Shown: positions 7,531 through 15,560, counted from the first letter of the stretch. The stretch: 64,000 nucleotides of DNA from UBA2966 sp965242505 (GCA_965242505.1 OZ251449.1:2728001-2792000); one strand, 5' to 3'. Notes: generated by a model from the letters alone, not told the origin. Program-made: numbers and translations.

Positions 7531-8778
7531 ATGGTCAGGCTGAACGACGAGGAACGGGCGATGCTCGCGGGCGAGCTGGGCGAGCCGCGCAGGCTCTCCA
7601 TGGAGCATCTCCTCGAGGTCGGCGAATTCTTCGACGCCGAAGATCTGGTGGAGGTCAGCCAAGTCCATCTCATGGCCGATACCGAATCCACCGGCGAGGC
7701 CGGGCTCGAGTACCTCGAGATGCTCGGCGCGTATCCCGAAGACGAGCGGCGGGTGCTGGCGCCGACCGTGACCGATCCGCTCGGATGCGACTTCGGCAAG
7801 GCGGATCGCATCAACCATCCGCGGGAGTTCATCGCCCAGGAACGGCGCCTCAACGCCGCCCTTCAGAACCTCGGCATTCTCATCACCCAGACCTGCATCA
7901 ACTATCAGACCATCCTGCCGCCGGTCCTGGGCGAGCACCTGGCCTACGGCGACACGGGCTCGTCGATCTACGCCAACAGCGTGATGGGCGCGCGCACGAA
8001 CTTTCAGGGCGGCCCTTCGGCCCTGGCCGCGGCGCTCACCGGCCGCGCGCCGCGGTACGGTTTCCATCTCGACGAGCATCGGCGCGGAACCAATCTGTGG
8101 GAGCTCCGATGCCGGCCCGAGTCCCTGTCGGACTGGGGCGCGGCCGGGGCCATCGTCGGCCGCGCGCAGGGCTCGTACTGGGAGGTCCCGGTGATCGTCG
8201 GCGTCGACGGCGCGCCCACGTCCGACCAGCTCAAGCATTTCGGCGCGGCGCTGGCGAGCTTCGGTTCGACCCCCCTCTTCCACATGGTCGGCGTCACGCC
8301 CGAGGCGCCGGACCTCGCATCGGCGTTCGACGGCCCGCCGCCCGCTGCGACGGCGATCGCCCGCGCCGACGTCGACGGGGTCTACGGCGCCTATCGGCCG
8401 GACGACGACGGGCTGGACGTGGTCGTCTTCGCCGCGCCGCAGCTGTCCCTGGTCGAGATGCAGCGGGTGGGGCTGCTGCTCCGCGACCGCTCGGTTCATC
8501 CCGACGTCACGGTGCTGGCCGCGACGTCGCCCGAGATCAAGGCGGCGTGCGACCGCATGGGCATCACCGAGACGATCGAGGCCTCCGGAGCCGTCGTGCT
8601 CGAAGGCGTGTGCTTCTACCAGATGCACGCCCGCGAGATCGGCGAGGCCAACGGCTGGCGGCGCCTGATGAGCAACTCGGCCAAGATCGTCAACATCCTC
8701 GGCGGCTACGGCTACGAACCGGTGCTCGGCGCCATGGAGCACTGCATCGATTCGGCCGTGGCGGGAAGGATCGTGTGA
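7531..8778 (+). CDS. Aconitase X large (catalytic) subunit
   Basis: A 415-residue protein of the aconitase X catalytic family (formerly DUF521). Recognisable segments are VEVSQVHLMADTESTGEAGLE near residue 45, the Cys-containing ITQTCINYQTILPP, GDTGSSIYANSVMGARTNFQGG and the C-terminal SNSAKIVNILGGYG. Characterised relatives are Fe-S dehydratases acting on cis-3-hydroxy-L-proline or, in archaea, mevalonate 5-phosphate (established for the family). The substrate here is not known. The next gene, the swivel subunit, starts inside this stop codon (TGATG), so the two are translationally coupled. The start codon follows GGGAGGAGAC. The 8-bp repeat array lies just upstream. Confidence 0.85.
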   Translation: MVRLNDEERAMLAGELGEPRRLSMEHLLEVGEFFDAEDLVEVSQVHLMADTESTGEAGLEYLEMLGAYPEDERRVLAPTVTDPLGCDFGKADRINHPREFIAQERRLNAALQNLGILITQTCINYQTILPPVLGEHLAYGDTGSSIYANSVMGARTNFQGGPSALAAALTGRAPRYGFHLDEHRRGTNLWELRCRPESLSDWGAAGAIVGRAQGSYWEVPVIVGVDGAPTSDQLKHFGAALASFGSTPLFHMVGVTPEAPDLASAFDGPPPAATAIARADVDGVYGAYRPDDDGLDVVVFAAPQLSLVEMQRVGLLLRDRSVHPDVTVLAATSPEIKAACDRMGITETIEASGAVVLEGVCFYQMHAREIGEANGWRRLMSNSAKIVNILGGYGYEPVLGAMEHCIDSAVAGRIV

Positions 8779-9200
8779 TGGCCGACCGCATCGTCAGAGG
8801 CCACGTCGGGATCGGCCCCAGGGTGACGGGCGAGGCGCTGGCGGCGAGCGACAACTTCAGCGCCCGTTACGATCTCGATCGCCTGAGGGGCGTCTTCTCC
8901 CGACCGACGCACGAGCTCGCCGGGCGGAGCTACGTGGGCAAGGTGCTGGCGCTCAACGCCGCCAAGGGCGGCGTGGCGACGGCGTGGATGCTGCGGGAAA
9001 TGGCGGCCCGCGGCATGTGCCCCCTGGCCCTGCTGCTGAACTTCGCCAACCCGATCATGGCCCAGGGCGCCGCGTTCGGAGGCGTCGCCCTGATCGATCG
9101 CTTCGAGGTCGACATCACGACCGCGATCCGGACCGGCGAGCGGGTCACGGTCGATCCCGAGGCGGGCGCGGTGACGATTCACGGCCGAGAGCCGCATTGA
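8778..9200 (+). CDS. Aconitase X small (swivel) subunit, DUF126
   Basis: A 140-residue protein of the DUF126/aconitase X swivel family. The sequence shows VRGHVGIGPRVTGEALAASDNFSARYDL at the start, a central GRSYVGKVLALNAAKGGVATAWML and the end GERVTVDPEAGAVTIHG. In relatives this domain closes over the large subunit to form the active site. It overlaps the large-subunit stop by one base. The separate-subunit arrangement is seen in part of the family; in other members the two parts are fused. Confidence 0.85.
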   Translation: MADRIVRGHVGIGPRVTGEALAASDNFSARYDLDRLRGVFSRPTHELAGRSYVGKVLALNAAKGGVATAWMLREMAARGMCPLALLLNFANPIMAQGAAFGGVALIDRFEVDITTAIRTGERVTVDPEAGAVTIHGREPH

Positions 9201-9260
9201 CCGGGGCGGACCGGATTCCTACAGTCGGGGCGAGGAGAACGGCTCGGGAAGGGTGGCGCC

Positions 9261-9722
9261 ATGAAGATCGAATCCCACTTCGAGAAGATCGAGCGGTTCG
9301 AGGCGCTCAGGGACCGTCTCGACCGGTTCGAGGACTTCGAGATCTGGTTCTGGACCACCATGAACGCGGGGACCAACGCGGTGAACGCGGCGTTGCACGC
9401 GGCGGGAGTCACGGAGGACGGCCCCTGGTATCCCCAGCAGCCCGGCGTGTACATGGTGGCGGGCGACGAGCCCGACACCTTCGCGCCCGCCTTCAGGCCG
9501 TTGGGCGACGTGCTGCACGTGGGCCGGCCGAAGATCGAGAAGCCGATCCCGGAGAAGGTCCAGCGCATCGCCGATCTCATGGACGTCATCGAGGAGTGGC
9601 GCGACCCCTGCGTGCGGGACGGCGTGGCCGTCACGCGGGAGATCGTCGACACGGTGGACGCCGCGTACCGCGAGGCCATCGCCCTAGCCCGCGAGGTGGC
9701 CGCCGAGGCGGCGGGAGGCTGA
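9261..9722 (+). CDS. Unknown small protein, paralogue of the next gene
   Basis: A 153-residue protein I do not recognise. It is acidic and mostly helical by composition, with WFWTTMNAGTNAVNAALHAAGVTEDG at about 30-55. The segment NAALHAAGVTEDG...PGVYMVAGDE aligns with NYALHEFGVTETG...HTYFLTGNDW of the following gene, so the two are distant paralogues and may form a heteromer. No signal peptide or membrane segment. It sits 60 bases after the aconitase X small subunit with the same orientation, which suggests a part in the same pathway. Confidence 0.7.
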   Translation: MKIESHFEKIERFEALRDRLDRFEDFEIWFWTTMNAGTNAVNAALHAAGVTEDGPWYPQQPGVYMVAGDEPDTFAPAFRPLGDVLHVGRPKIEKPIPEKVQRIADLMDVIEEWRDPCVRDGVAVTREIVDTVDAAYREAIALAREVAAEAAGG

Positions 9723-9723
9723 C

Positions 9724-10104
9724 GTGGACAGCGCAAGGCACCGGAAGTCCGCCGAGCGGATCATGGGCACCATGGAGAAGCTCGGACCCGAGGACCACGA
9801 GATGGCCATCGAGGGCGCAATGCTCGCCGCCACCCACTGGTTGAATTACGCACTGCACGAATTCGGGGTCACGGAAACCGGCGACGACGTCCAGCACACC
9901 TACTTCCTGACCGGCAACGACTGGCAGAAGTACGGCATCGTGGCCGGGGAGCTGCTGCGGGCGCTCGACGAGATCGAGAGGACGAGGCCGATGCACGTGC
10001 GCGGCGACGCGGCGGGCGGCGACAAGGCGGCCGCCCGCGCCCGCGCGCTGCTGGCCCGCTCGAAGGACCTGGCTCTGGCCGCGGGGCCGCCGCCGGCGCC
10101 CTGA
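9724..10104 (+). CDS. Unknown small protein, paralogue of the previous gene
   Basis: A 126-residue protein starting at GTG 9724, one base after the previous stop, with GGGAGG upstream. It shares the pattern N-x-ALH-x(2)-GVTE-x-G and the hydrophobic turn before GN/GD with the previous gene. The C-terminus is Ala/Arg-rich. No family is recognised. The HEPN-like or four-helix character suggested by the spacing of hydrophobic residues is only an impression. Context (aconitase X, hydroxyacid dehydrogenase) suggests a metabolic accessory role. Confidence 0.68.
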   Translation: MDSARHRKSAERIMGTMEKLGPEDHEMAIEGAMLAATHWLNYALHEFGVTETGDDVQHTYFLTGNDWQKYGIVAGELLRALDEIERTRPMHVRGDAAGGDKAAARARALLARSKDLALAAGPPPAP

Positions 10105-10132
10105 CCGCCACGGGCATCGCGGGGAGGAAGCC

Positions 10133-11041
10133 ATGGAACGCATCGGGTTCATCGGCATCGGGGCCATGGGACGGCCGATGTCCGCCAACCTCGTCAGGGC
10201 GGGCTATCCCATGACCGTCTACGACGTGGCCGCCGACGCGGCCGCGCCGCTCGTCGAGCTCGGCGCGCGCGCCGCGGGATCGATCGCGGAACTGGCCGGG
10301 GCCAGCGACGTCGTCTTCACGATGGTGCCCGACTCGCCCGACGTCGAGGCGGTGGTCCTCGGTCCCGACGGCATCGCCGAGAACGGCCGGGAGGGGCTCA
10401 TGGTCGTCGATACGAGCACCATCTACCCGGAGGTCACCGACAAGGTCGCCGCGGGCCTCGCCGACAGGGGAATGGAGTTCGTCGACGCGGGCGTCGGACG
10501 CCAGCAGGCGCACGCGGAAACGGGCGAACTGATGTTCATGGTCGGCGCCACGGACGCGGGCATGGCGCGCGTCCGGCCTCTGCTCGAGATCATGGGCGAC
10601 GCCATCGTCCACGTCGGCCCGCCCGGCCAGGGCATCCGCATGAAGCTGATCAACAACCTGCTCGCCGGCTTCACCAACCAGGCCAGCGCCGACGCCATCG
10701 CCTTCGCTCTCAAGCTCGGCCTGCCCTTCGGCAAGGTCATGGAGGTCCTGACCGGCACCGCCGCCCGGACCGGCCATCTCTCCATCACCTGGCCCAACAA
10801 GATCTTCAAGGGCGACGACGCGCCCGGTTTCTCCATCGCGCTTCAGGACAAGGACGTGAACCTGGCGCTGCGGCTCGCCGAGAGCATCGGCGCGCCTCTC
10901 GACTTCGGCGAGGTGGTCCGGGAGTCGTTCGCGTCGATGATCGAACGCGGGTACGGCGGCAAGGACTTCTCCGCCGCCTTCGCCGCCGCCTGCGAGAAGG
11001 CGGGCGTCCCCCTGCCGCCGCCCGGCGCCGAGAAAGGGTAG
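10133..11041 (+). CDS. NAD(P)-dependent oxidoreductase, 3-hydroxyisobutyrate dehydrogenase family (second copy)
   Basis: A 302-residue beta-hydroxyacid dehydrogenase with FIGIGAMGRPMSANLVRAG at the N-terminus, the substrate motif DAGVGRQQAHAETGEL and the catalytic Lys in GIRMKLINNLLAGF. It is the last gene of the aconitase X run (7531-11041). A dehydratase product followed by a hydroxyacid oxidation would make chemical sense, but the actual pathway is inferred only from gene order. GGGGAGGAAG precedes the ATG. The TAG stop is followed without a gap by the left end of a composite repeat (CCCGCCTTTCTC). Confidence 0.88.
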   Translation: MERIGFIGIGAMGRPMSANLVRAGYPMTVYDVAADAAAPLVELGARAAGSIAELAGASDVVFTMVPDSPDVEAVVLGPDGIAENGREGLMVVDTSTIYPEVTDKVAAGLADRGMEFVDAGVGRQQAHAETGELMFMVGATDAGMARVRPLLEIMGDAIVHVGPPGQGIRMKLINNLLAGFTNQASADAIAFALKLGLPFGKVMEVLTGTAARTGHLSITWPNKIFKGDDAPGFSIALQDKDVNLALRLAESIGAPLDFGEVVRESFASMIERGYGGKDFSAAFAAACEKAGVPLPPPGAEKG

Positions 11042-11257
11042 CCCGCCTTTCTCCTACCCCCCCCCTGACGCGACCCCCACCCCGACCCTCCCCCTGCAAG
11101 GGGGAGGGAGAAGAAGGGGGACGGAGGGGCCGTCGACCCTCCCCCTGACCATCCGTACTCCTCCCCCCTGACAGGGGGGAGGTCGGGAGGGGGGTTCCCG
11201 CGGTCCCGCAACGCCGCGAAACCCCCGATCCTCCATCGATACGAGAAATACGGGTAG
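11039..11257. repeat. Composite palindromic repeat, copy 3 (full length)
   Basis: Forward copy. The left end TAGCCCGCCTTTCTCCTAC includes the stop of the preceding gene; the right end is CGATACGAGAAATACGGGTA. P1 (about 11083-11115) and P2 (about 11158-11195) lie between them. It sits between convergent genes. Confidence 0.88.
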
Positions 11258-11269
11258 CGGCCCCGACCG

Positions 11270-12346
11270 TTACGCCGCCGCCGGCATCTCGGCGTCGTCG
11301 AGGCCCGCGTCGCGCGCCGCCCGGCGTATCTCGGCCCAGGTCGCCGCGTCGATGGGCACGCCCGACTCCGTCCGGGCCGCGAGCGACATCCGCTCGGGGT
11401 CGCCCGGAACCAGGACCGCCTCCACGCCGCGCGCCGGGGGAGTCGACCTCAGGTATTCGTAGAACGCCTCGATCTCGGCGTCGTAGAAGGCGCGGTCGAC
11501 CATGAGTTCGGGATCGAAGATCACCGAGAAGAGGCCGTTGAGGGTGGCGCCGTCGCCATGGCGCCCGGCGAGCATCACGCCGCCGCCGGTGAGCGCGCCG
11601 GCGAACGTCTCCGCCGCGACGCCGAGGGCGTACCCCTTGTGGCCGCCGGCGGGGAGCAGGGCCCCGGTGGGCGGGCGGTAAAGGGCGGCGGGGTCCGTCG
11701 TCGGATTGCCCTCGCCGTCGATGATCGCGCCCTCCGGCATCTCGACGCCCCGGTTGAGCGCCACGCGCACCTTGTTCATGGCGACGACGCTGGAGGCCAT
11801 GTCGACGAGGATCGGCGGCGCGTTCCGGCGCGGGAAGGCCGCCGTATAGGGCGCGGTTCCCATCCGGGCCGCGGCGCCGCCGAAAGGCGCCACGATCGGC
11901 GGGCGGTTCGTTCCGTTGGAGAAGTGCATGGAAACGAAGCCGGCTTCGGCGCACGTCTCCGCCCACTCCCCGATACGCCCGAGGTGATGGGTGTTGCGGA
12001 TGCCCATCAGGACGAAACGGTCGGTTCGCGCCTTGTCGATGGCCATGGCCATCGCCTGCCGGCCGATCGACTGCCCGTATCCTCTCCGGCCGTCGATGAC
12101 GAGCGCCGGCCCTTCGTTCCTGACGACCGCGACGTTCCGGTTGGGCGCGATGCGTCCGTCGAGCGCCCGCTCCACGTAGCTCGGCACGATGCCGACGCCG
12201 TGCGAGTCGTGACCCATCAGCGAGGTCTCGACGAGCGACGTCGCGATCGCGTCGGCCTCGGCGTCGTTGGAGCCGAGTCTCGCGAATATCCTGCGGATGA
12301 AGTCGACGAGGACCGCGGGCTCGATATGGACGTCGGCTCCGCTCAT
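11270..12346 (-). CDS. Ldh-family (malate/L-lactate dehydrogenase type 2) oxidoreductase
   Basis: A 358-residue protein of the NAD(P)-dependent Ldh/YlbC/MDH2 family, which is unrelated to Rossmann-fold lactate dehydrogenases. Family hallmarks are GHDSHGVG with the catalytic His (about 50-57), RRGYGQSIGRQAM, the NTHHLGRIGEWA segment and MASSVVAMNKVRVAL. Known members reduce or oxidise 2-keto acids, or Delta1-piperideine/pyrroline-2-carboxylate imines. The second activity would fit the neighbouring aconitase X, because hydroxyproline dehydration gives a pyrroline-2-carboxylate. This link is inference. It is convergent with the aconitase X run. Confidence 0.88.
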   Translation of the reverse strand: MSGADVHIEPAVLVDFIRRIFARLGSNDAEADAIATSLVETSLMGHDSHGVGIVPSYVERALDGRIAPNRNVAVVRNEGPALVIDGRRGYGQSIGRQAMAMAIDKARTDRFVLMGIRNTHHLGRIGEWAETCAEAGFVSMHFSNGTNRPPIVAPFGGAAARMGTAPYTAAFPRRNAPPILVDMASSVVAMNKVRVALNRGVEMPEGAIIDGEGNPTTDPAALYRPPTGALLPAGGHKGYALGVAAETFAGALTGGGVMLAGRHGDGATLNGLFSVIFDPELMVDRAFYDAEIEAFYEYLRSTPPARGVEAVLVPGDPERMSLAARTESGVPIDAATWAEIRRAARDAGLDDAEMPAAA

Positions 12347-12426
12347 GGGTGCTCCCTTCCCGGTTCGCGCGTGGACCGGACCGTCACTCGCGAGAATGTG
12401 AATTGGCGGCGACCGGCCGGAGAGGT

Positions 12427-12999
12427 ATGCTGGCGCGCATGAGAAAGTGGCTCACGGCATTCGTCGTCGCGGTCGGCCTTCTTGGATTGAACATGGCATC
12501 TTCCGAGGCGCGGCAGGAAGACCCCCGCCTCGACGCGCTCTTCGATCGTCTTCACAGCATCGAGGAGGGCGACGAGGCGAAACTCGTGATGACCATGATC
12601 TGGAGGATATGGGCGAAATCGGGGAGCGACACGGTCGACCTTCTGTTCATGCGCGGCATCCGGGCCATGAACCGGCGGGAGTTCGACACGGCGCTGGCCA
12701 TGCTCAACGCCGTGGTCGAGATCGATCCCGAATTCTCGGAGGGATGGAACGCGCGGGCCACGCTCCACTACGTGATGGGGAACTACGAACATTCGCTTCG
12801 CGACATCGATCGCACCCTGGCGCTGGAGCCGCGCCATTGGGGAGCGTTGGCGGGCATGGGCATGATCTACCAGGATACCGAGCGCGAGGAGGAGGCCGTC
12901 GAGGCCTATCGCCGCGCGCTGGCGGCGAACCCGCACCTGCCCGGCGCCAGGTCCGCCATCGAGTTCCTCACCCGCAAGGTCAAGGGCCGCGAACTCTGA
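12427..12999 (+). CDS. Exported TPR protein
   Basis: A 190-residue protein with an N-terminal signal sequence (RKWLTAFVVAVGLLGLNMASSEA) and about three tetratricopeptide units from residue 75 on (FMRGIRAMNRREFDTALAML, WNARATLHYVMGNYEHSL, GALAGMGMIYQDTEREEEAV). It probably works in the periplasm as a protein-interaction module. GGAGAGG at 12419-12425 favours ATG 12427, although the spacing is short; ATG 12439 gives a cleaner signal peptide and is equally possible. The TGA stop is followed at once by a repeat terminus (CCCGCATTTCTC). Confidence 0.82.
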   Translation: MLARMRKWLTAFVVAVGLLGLNMASSEARQEDPRLDALFDRLHSIEEGDEAKLVMTMIWRIWAKSGSDTVDLLFMRGIRAMNRREFDTALAMLNAVVEIDPEFSEGWNARATLHYVMGNYEHSLRDIDRTLALEPRHWGALAGMGMIYQDTEREEEAVEAYRRALAANPHLPGARSAIEFLTRKVKGREL

Positions 13000-13228
13000 C
13001 CCGCATTTCTCGCACTGCTCGTCCGCGCCCCTCTCCCTCGGCGCCACCCCCACCCCGACCCTCCCCCTGCCAGGGGGAGGGAGAAAAGGGGGGACGGGGA
13101 GGAGCCATCGATCGGCCCTCCCCCCTTGACCATCCACACTCCTCCCCCCTGACAGGGGGGAGGTCGGGAGGGGGGTCCGGAGCGCCCCGCACTCCCCGAT
13201 CCCTGCCGGTATGAGAAAAGCGGGCTAC
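12997..13228. repeat. Composite palindromic repeat, copy 4 (full length)
   Basis: The clearest full copy. Left end TGACCCGCATTTCTCGCAC, right end GGTATGAGAAAAGCGGGCTA (13209-13228), with P1 at about 13055-13085 and P2 at about 13141-13178. The terminal 17 or so bases are inverted repeats. The left three bases are the stop codon of the TPR gene. Confidence 0.9.
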
Positions 13229-13298
13229 CCCGGCCGCCGCCGGGAGCGCACGGACCCCGCCGGCTACATCAGCGCCGTCCGGGGGCGGGCCGCGTCGA

Positions 13299-13703
13299 TC
13301 AGTCCCTCCCGAAGGTCCACGAGTCGATGCAGCCTGCGCCGCATCCGCAAGCAGGCGGTCCGGCGCACCCCCCATAGCCGGCGGTGCCGCCGCCGCCGCA
13401 GCCGCTGGCGCTCTTGCCGCCGCCGGCGACCGAATTGAGCACCTCGTCCCCCACCCCGACGTTCCAGTCGGGCGGGAAGACGAAATGGAAGACCTCGTCC
13501 GTGTCCTCCACGATGCTCACCTCCGTATCGGGCCGCACCTCGACGTCGTGCTTGGCGAGGGCGGCGGCCGGATCCGCGTCGGCGAGCGAGCGAAGGTCCG
13601 GATCCTTGCGGTGCGCATCCGCGAAGGACAGGAGCTTGCGCGCGCTGTACTGGACCGCTTCGGACCTCATCGGCACGTGAAGAACCGTCGTCAAGTTGAT
13701 CAT
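13299..13703 (-). CDS. NHLP-leader RiPP precursor peptide, Cys-rich core
   Basis: A 134-residue protein built like a nitrile-hydratase-type (NHLP) RiPP precursor. The leader occupies residues 1-96: the helical part, then DPAAALAKHDVEV, then EVSIVEDTDEVFHFVFPP, and the double-glycine end EVLNSVAGGG (87-96). The core (97-134) is short and rich in Gly and Cys, with Cys at 102, 113, 119, 121 and 125 and GCGGGGTAGYGGC. NHLP leaders are recognised by RiPP maturation enzymes and cut after GG by C39-type transporters (family knowledge). No such enzyme lies nearby. ATG 13703 has AAGGA upstream, inside a 25-bp tandem duplication. A second precursor with a similar leader is at 21719-22114. Confidence 0.82.
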   Translation of the reverse strand: MINLTTVLHVPMRSEAVQYSARKLLSFADAHRKDPDLRSLADADPAAALAKHDVEVRPDTEVSIVEDTDEVFHFVFPPDWNVGVGDEVLNSVAGGGKSASGCGGGGTAGYGGCAGPPACGCGAGCIDSWTFGRD

Positions 13704-13712
13704 GTCTTCGTT

Positions 13713-13762
13713 CCTTCTTCTCAAAGACCCATGTGACCCTTCTTCTCAAAGACCCATGTGAC
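13713..13762. repeat. 25-bp perfect tandem duplication at the precursor 5' leader
   Basis: Two identical 25-base units (13713-13737 and 13738-13762), each containing CTTCTTCTCAAAGACCCATG on the plus strand. On the coding (minus) strand each unit carries a GAGAAGAAGG stretch, so the ribosome-binding region of the RiPP precursor is duplicated. Confidence 0.9.
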
Positions 13763-13822
13763 CACGCCCAACGGCTCCTCACGAGGATACTGCCATTAAG
13801 CGCCGGAAGCGCCGGAAGCGCC

Positions 13823-13828
13823 ATTATA
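13823..13828 (-). promoter_or_regulatory. Candidate -10 element for the Cys-rich RiPP precursor
   Basis: A perfect TATAAT on the minus strand, 120 bases upstream of the precursor start. No clear -35 hexamer lies at the right distance. Two or three direct copies of CGCTTCCGG follow it, just downstream (13799-13822). The region 13763-13925 otherwise shows no gene. Confidence 0.35.
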
Positions 13829-13927
13829 GCGCTCCGCCATTACCGCGCCCGGCGCGCCCCGTCGTCAACCCCGAGTTGACCCTAATTTCGAGCTTGGGCC
13901 ATGCCTGTCCGGGCGCCGCCGCATGCG

Positions 13928-14157
13928 TCATGAGGGGTCCGTTCGCGCTCCTCCACCCCGGCGCGACCCCCACCCCGACCCTCCCCCTGCAAGGGGGAGG
14001 GAGAATAAGAGGGGATGGGAAAGGGCCATTGACGCTCCTCCCCCCTGACCATTCACACTCCTCCCCCCTGACAGGGGGGAGGTCGGGAGGGGGGTCCGGA
14101 GGGGGGTCCGGAGCGCCCCGCACTCCTCGATCCCCGCCGGCAGGAAAACGCGCCCTA
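13928..14157. repeat. Composite palindromic repeat, copy 5
   Basis: Forward copy beginning CATGAGGGGTCCGTTCGCG, with P1 (about 13975-14010), P2 (about 14057-14095) and a short internal duplication of GGAGGGGGGTCC (about 14089-14111). The right end is diverged (GGCAGGAAAACGCGCCCTA, 14139-14157); its CTA is the stop of folD. Confidence 0.85.
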
Positions 14158-15045
14158 ATCCTCGGGGAGGTCGATCCCGTTCTGGCGGCAGCAGGCCGTC
14201 ACGGTATTGCACAGCAGGCAGGCGATGGTCATGGGGCCGACCCCGCCGGGAACCGGCGTGATGGCGCCCGCCACCGTCACCGCCTCGTCGAAGTCGACGT
14301 CGCCGACGAGCCGGGTCTTCCCGTCCTCCCCGGTCGGCGCCCGGTTGATGCCGACGTCGATCACCGCGGCGCCGGGTTTGATCCAGTCCCCCTTGACCAT
14401 CCGGGGACGGCCGGCCGCGGCGACGAGAATGTCCGCTCGCCGGACTTCCGCCGGAAGGTCCCGCGTCCGGGAGTGCGCCACGGTGACGGTGCAGTTCTCC
14501 CTGACGAGCAACGTGGCCATCGGCTTGCCGACGATGTTGGAGCGGCCCAGGACCAGGGCCTTCCGCCCCTCCAGATCCCCGAGGGCGTTCCTGAGCATCA
14601 TCAGGCAGCCGAGCGGGGTGCAGGGCGCGAGCGCGTCCTGGCCCGTCGCCAGCAGTCCGGTGTTGATCGTATGGAAGCCGTCCACGTCCTTGGCGGGATC
14701 GATGGCGTTGATGACCGCATGTTCCTCGATCCGGTCGGGAAGCGGGAGCTGGACGAGGATGCCGTGGACCCTCGGGTCCTCGTTGAGTTCGGATATCTTG
14801 CGAAGCAGGTCCTCCTGGGTCGTTTCCGCGGCCAGGTCGAACTTGAACGACGCCATCTCCGCCTCGACGGCCTGTTTCGTCTTGTTGCGCGTATAGACCA
14901 GGCTGGCGGGATCGTCGCTCACCTGCACGACCGCGAGGCCCGGAGTCACGCCGTGGTCGGCCTTCAGGAGCGCGACGCGGCGCGCCACCTTCTCGCGAAT
15001 CTCCGCGGCGAACGCCTTGCCGTCGATGATCCGGGCCGTATCCAC
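14155..15045 (-). CDS. folD: Bifunctional methylenetetrahydrofolate dehydrogenase/cyclohydrolase
   Basis: A 296-residue FolD, the usual family length. It interconverts methylene- and formyl-tetrahydrofolate with NADP. Visible hallmarks are YTRNKTKQA with the catalytic Lys (about 50-58), VQLPLPD, PCTPLGCLMML, the cofactor motif GRSNIVGKPMATLL and the C-terminal PVPGGVGPMTIACLL. The start is GTG 15045, one base after the YggT stop, so the two genes are coupled. The ribosome-binding site inside yggT is weak. The TAG stop coincides with the end of repeat copy 5. Confidence 0.96.
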   Translation of the reverse strand: MDTARIIDGKAFAAEIREKVARRVALLKADHGVTPGLAVVQVSDDPASLVYTRNKTKQAVEAEMASFKFDLAAETTQEDLLRKISELNEDPRVHGILVQLPLPDRIEEHAVINAIDPAKDVDGFHTINTGLLATGQDALAPCTPLGCLMMLRNALGDLEGRKALVLGRSNIVGKPMATLLVRENCTVTVAHSRTRDLPAEVRRADILVAAAGRPRMVKGDWIKPGAAVIDVGINRAPTGEDGKTRLVGDVDFDEAVTVAGAITPVPGGVGPMTIACLLCNTVTACCRQNGIDLPED

Positions 15046-15046
15046 G

Positions 15047-15340
15047 TCAGAAGCCGCCCTGGCCCAGGAATATCTCGAACAGGAGATTGCGCGCGAAGAT
15101 CAGGACGAGGATGAGCACGACGGGCGAGACGTCGATACCGCCCAGGAGGGGAATGAATCGGCGGATGGGCCTCAGGGCCGGCTCGGTGACGCGATACAGG
15201 AAATCGCCCACCATGTAGACGAAGCGGTTCCGGGTGTTGACCACGTTGAACGCCACCAGCCAGCTCAGCACCGCGGAAACGACGAGCGCCCAAATGTAGA
15301 GCGTGATGACGGTGCTGATGAGTTGGAGAAGCGAATACAT
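15047..15340 (-). CDS. YggT-family integral membrane protein
   Basis: A 97-residue protein with two hydrophobic segments (LLQLISTVITLYIWALVVSAV near the start, VSPVVLILVLIFARNLLF near the end) joined by the family's conserved loop (NRFVYMVGDFLYRVTEPALRPIRRFIP). YggT proteins sit in the inner membrane; roles in turgor or cell-division assembly have been proposed. It is the first gene of a pair with folD, an arrangement common in alphaproteobacteria, though the DUF167 gene often found between them is missing. Confidence 0.92.
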   Translation of the reverse strand: MYSLLQLISTVITLYIWALVVSAVLSWLVAFNVVNTRNRFVYMVGDFLYRVTEPALRPIRRFIPLLGGIDVSPVVLILVLIFARNLLFEIFLGQGGF

Positions 15341-15413
15341 GACCCCGCTCCGAGCCTCCGCGTCCCGATGATGGACCCATCTATAGCACCTCGCCGCGCG
15401 GCTGTCGCACGCC

Positions 15414-15442
15414 TTGACACCGGTCGGGGGCGCGCCCACTAT
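15414..15442 (+). promoter_or_regulatory. Promoter of tRNA-Ala
   Basis: TTGACA (15414-15419), 17 bases, then CACTAT (15437-15442), placed 42 bases before the tRNA. A perfect -35 and correct spacing make this a good sigma-70 promoter candidate. Confidence 0.6.
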
Positions 15443-15484
15443 CCGCGCGCTTCCCGCCATCCGGCGGGTGAACGCGTGACGTTC

Positions 15485-15560
15485 GGGGCCGTAGCTCAGT
15501 CGGGAGAGCGCGACGTTCGCAATGTCGAGGTCAGGGGTTCGACTCCCCTCGGCTCCACCA
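15485..15560 (+). tRNA. tRNA-Ala (CGC anticodon)
   Basis: A complete 76-base cloverleaf with encoded CCA. The acceptor stem GGGGCCG/CGGCTCC contains the G3-U70 wobble pair that identifies alanine tRNAs. The D-arm is GCTC-AGTCGGGA-GAGC, the anticodon stem CGACG/TGTCG with loop TTCGCAA (anticodon CGC, reading GCG), and the T-arm has GGTTCGA. The CGC isoacceptor fits the high GC content. Confidence 0.96.

Noticed and set aside
13140..13180. Palindromes as ordinary intrinsic terminators
   Set aside because: The stems are strong but have no T-tract, occur in both orientations, sometimes upstream of genes, and are nearly identical across copies, so a repeat family explains them better. A termination role is not excluded.
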